Positions 63,396 to 64,000 of a stretch of DNA of 64,000 nucleotides are shown piece after piece (within the stretch, counting starts at the first letter, position 1; each line of letters opens with the position of its first letter). The notes beneath the pieces were generated by a model, which did not search any database, had not been told where the DNA came from, and saw only the letters and a program-made list of their open reading frames with translations. Source of the stretch: Streptomyces sp. NRRL S-37 (GTDB lineage: Bacteria > Actinomycetota > Actinomycetes > Streptomycetales > Streptomycetaceae); the NCBI RefSeq assembly GCF_000721605.1, contig NZ_JOIZ01000007.1, positions 124,001 through 188,000 of the forward strand. Direction: 5' to 3'. A program made the translations under genes and the position numbers.

Positions 63396-63957
63396 GATGC
63401 CGGGGGACTGGGGAATCGAACCCGCTGTGATCGAATCCTTGGTCCATACCGGCGCCGAACGGCTGAATGGTGAGTTGGACGATGCGTTCCAACAGAGCAT
63501 TGCTCAACTGATGCGGGCGCCGCTGTTCGAGTCCGAAATTGACCCAGAACTCGCAGAAAGCTTCCAGTTGGAGGCCATTGGTGGCTGGATCCTGTTGGGC
63601 CAAGCTCTGGGTGAGTTGAGTGAGGTCCAGACCGACAGGATCATCATCCTTGCCCGGGAACAGGCTGATTACCTCGATCAGTGCATTGAGGGCACTCTTA
63701 TGGTGATCGAAGGTGAAGATCTTCGAGGGCGTTATCTGGAGAGCGTCGATGATCGTTTCCGCTCCTATGGTCTAGGGTATTTCGCCACCAGGAATCTCGA
63801 AGTCGAGAGTCAATGTCATGAAGTCATTCTGGCTGCTTCTGATGGCCCTGAAGTGTTCGCCAATCAGGCAGGGCGTGAACTGCTGAATGCGTGTGACACC
63901 TATAGTGCCGAGGTGTTGTCGGCCCTGCGCTCATTCCCGCGGGAGCAGCTTTCGTGA
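63223..63957 (+). CDS. hypothetical protein, lower-GC orphan (244 aa)
   Basis: Acidic, helical, no signal or membrane segment, no recognised domain. Segments such as WRFDEVLTAQIQRMNRAQRH, ALRRLQAPLLEIEMPGDWGI and GGWILLGQALGELSEVQTDR suggest a compact alpha-helical fold. Codon third positions are much less GC-rich than in the neighbours (many TTG, GAT, ATT, GAA), which points to lateral acquisition. The start is uncertain: ATG 63223, GTG 63256 or ATG 63265; none has a strong ribosome site. Its position at the end of a toxin-immunity island suggests an immunity role, but nothing in the sequence proves it. Confidence 0.65.
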   Translation: MDEFSGDDGISVSVMGDPLDWRFDEVLTAQIQRMNRAQRHQAAFLALRRLQAPLLEIEMPGDWGIEPAVIESLVHTGAERLNGELDDAFQQSIAQLMRAPLFESEIDPELAESFQLEAIGGWILLGQALGELSEVQTDRIIILAREQADYLDQCIEGTLMVIEGEDLRGRYLESVDDRFRSYGLGYFATRNLEVESQCHEVILAASDGPEVFANQAGRELLNACDTYSAEVLSALRSFPREQLS

Positions 63958-64000
63958 CACCGACTGATGGGTGACGGAGAGTAGATATCGAGCGGCACCC

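Overview
This 64 kb window is from a Streptomyces chromosome. It has very high GC, GTG/TTG/ATG starts with GGAGG-type ribosome sites and densely overlapping cistrons. RpoB (1161 aa from a TTG start) and RpoC (1299 aa) have the lengths I recall for S. coelicolor. From memory, the gene order matches the S. coelicolor korAB - second nuo cluster - secE-nusG-rplKA-rplJL-rpoBC-rpsLG-fusA-tuf region; this was not checked by search.

Region 1 (1-8.1 kb) is accessory: the tail of an ABC-2 permease, an NADPH-dependent FMN reductase, an amidase carrying a 30-bp in-gene tandem repeat, a divergent pair of actinobacterial hypotheticals, a decayed VOC-domain gene with TTA codons, a RarD-type transporter, and a divergent NAD(P)H-binding oxidoreductase / HxlR regulator pair with a near-palindromic operator.

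Region 2 (8.1-26.7 kb) is a redox and energy block. It holds korAB (2-oxoacid:ferredoxin oxidoreductase), a NarL-type response regulator with two tandem paralogous histidine kinases, and a ten-gene nuo operon (A, B, C, H, I, J, K, L, M, N) with overlapping cistrons that lacks nuoD and the NADH module nuoEFG. NuoC has a ~270-residue disordered tail with five copies of an RRxRxAxEGSxSQ motif. An HtpX-like protease and a YccF protein follow, behind a sigma-R-like promoter.

Region 3 (26.7-38.3 kb) is mixed housekeeping: an SMI1-like protein, APC permease, GlsB/YeaQ protein, YajQ, tRNA-Tyr, an amidohydrolase-like protein missing expected metal/catalytic residues, tRNA-Thr, tRNA-Met, rpmG, a MaoC-type dehydratase pair, murB, an adenosine deaminase-like gene, an aspC-like aminotransferase and tRNA-Trp.

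Region 4 (38.4-57.2 kb) is the core information-processing block: secE, nusG, rplK, rplA, a lipoprotein, rplJ, rplL, rpoB, rpoC, a DUF1707/DUF4190 protein, rpsL, rpsG, fusA and tuf, with recognisable promoters, an L10-leader attenuator and terminators.

Region 5 (57.2-64 kb), directly behind tuf, is a conflict-gene island. It begins with an Rpn-like PD-(D/E)XK nuclease gene that has an internal Shine-Dalgarno plus ATG and is followed by a separate, translationally coupled duplicate of its own C-terminal domain. Next are a head-truncated FG-GAP gene abutting a head-truncated RHS gene, and an RHS C-terminal nuclease toxin cut off by one in-frame TGA. It ends with an intact SMI1/KNR4 immunity-like gene in inverted orientation to a deleted SMI1 paralog, two tandem YcxB-like genes, and a lower-GC orphan gene.
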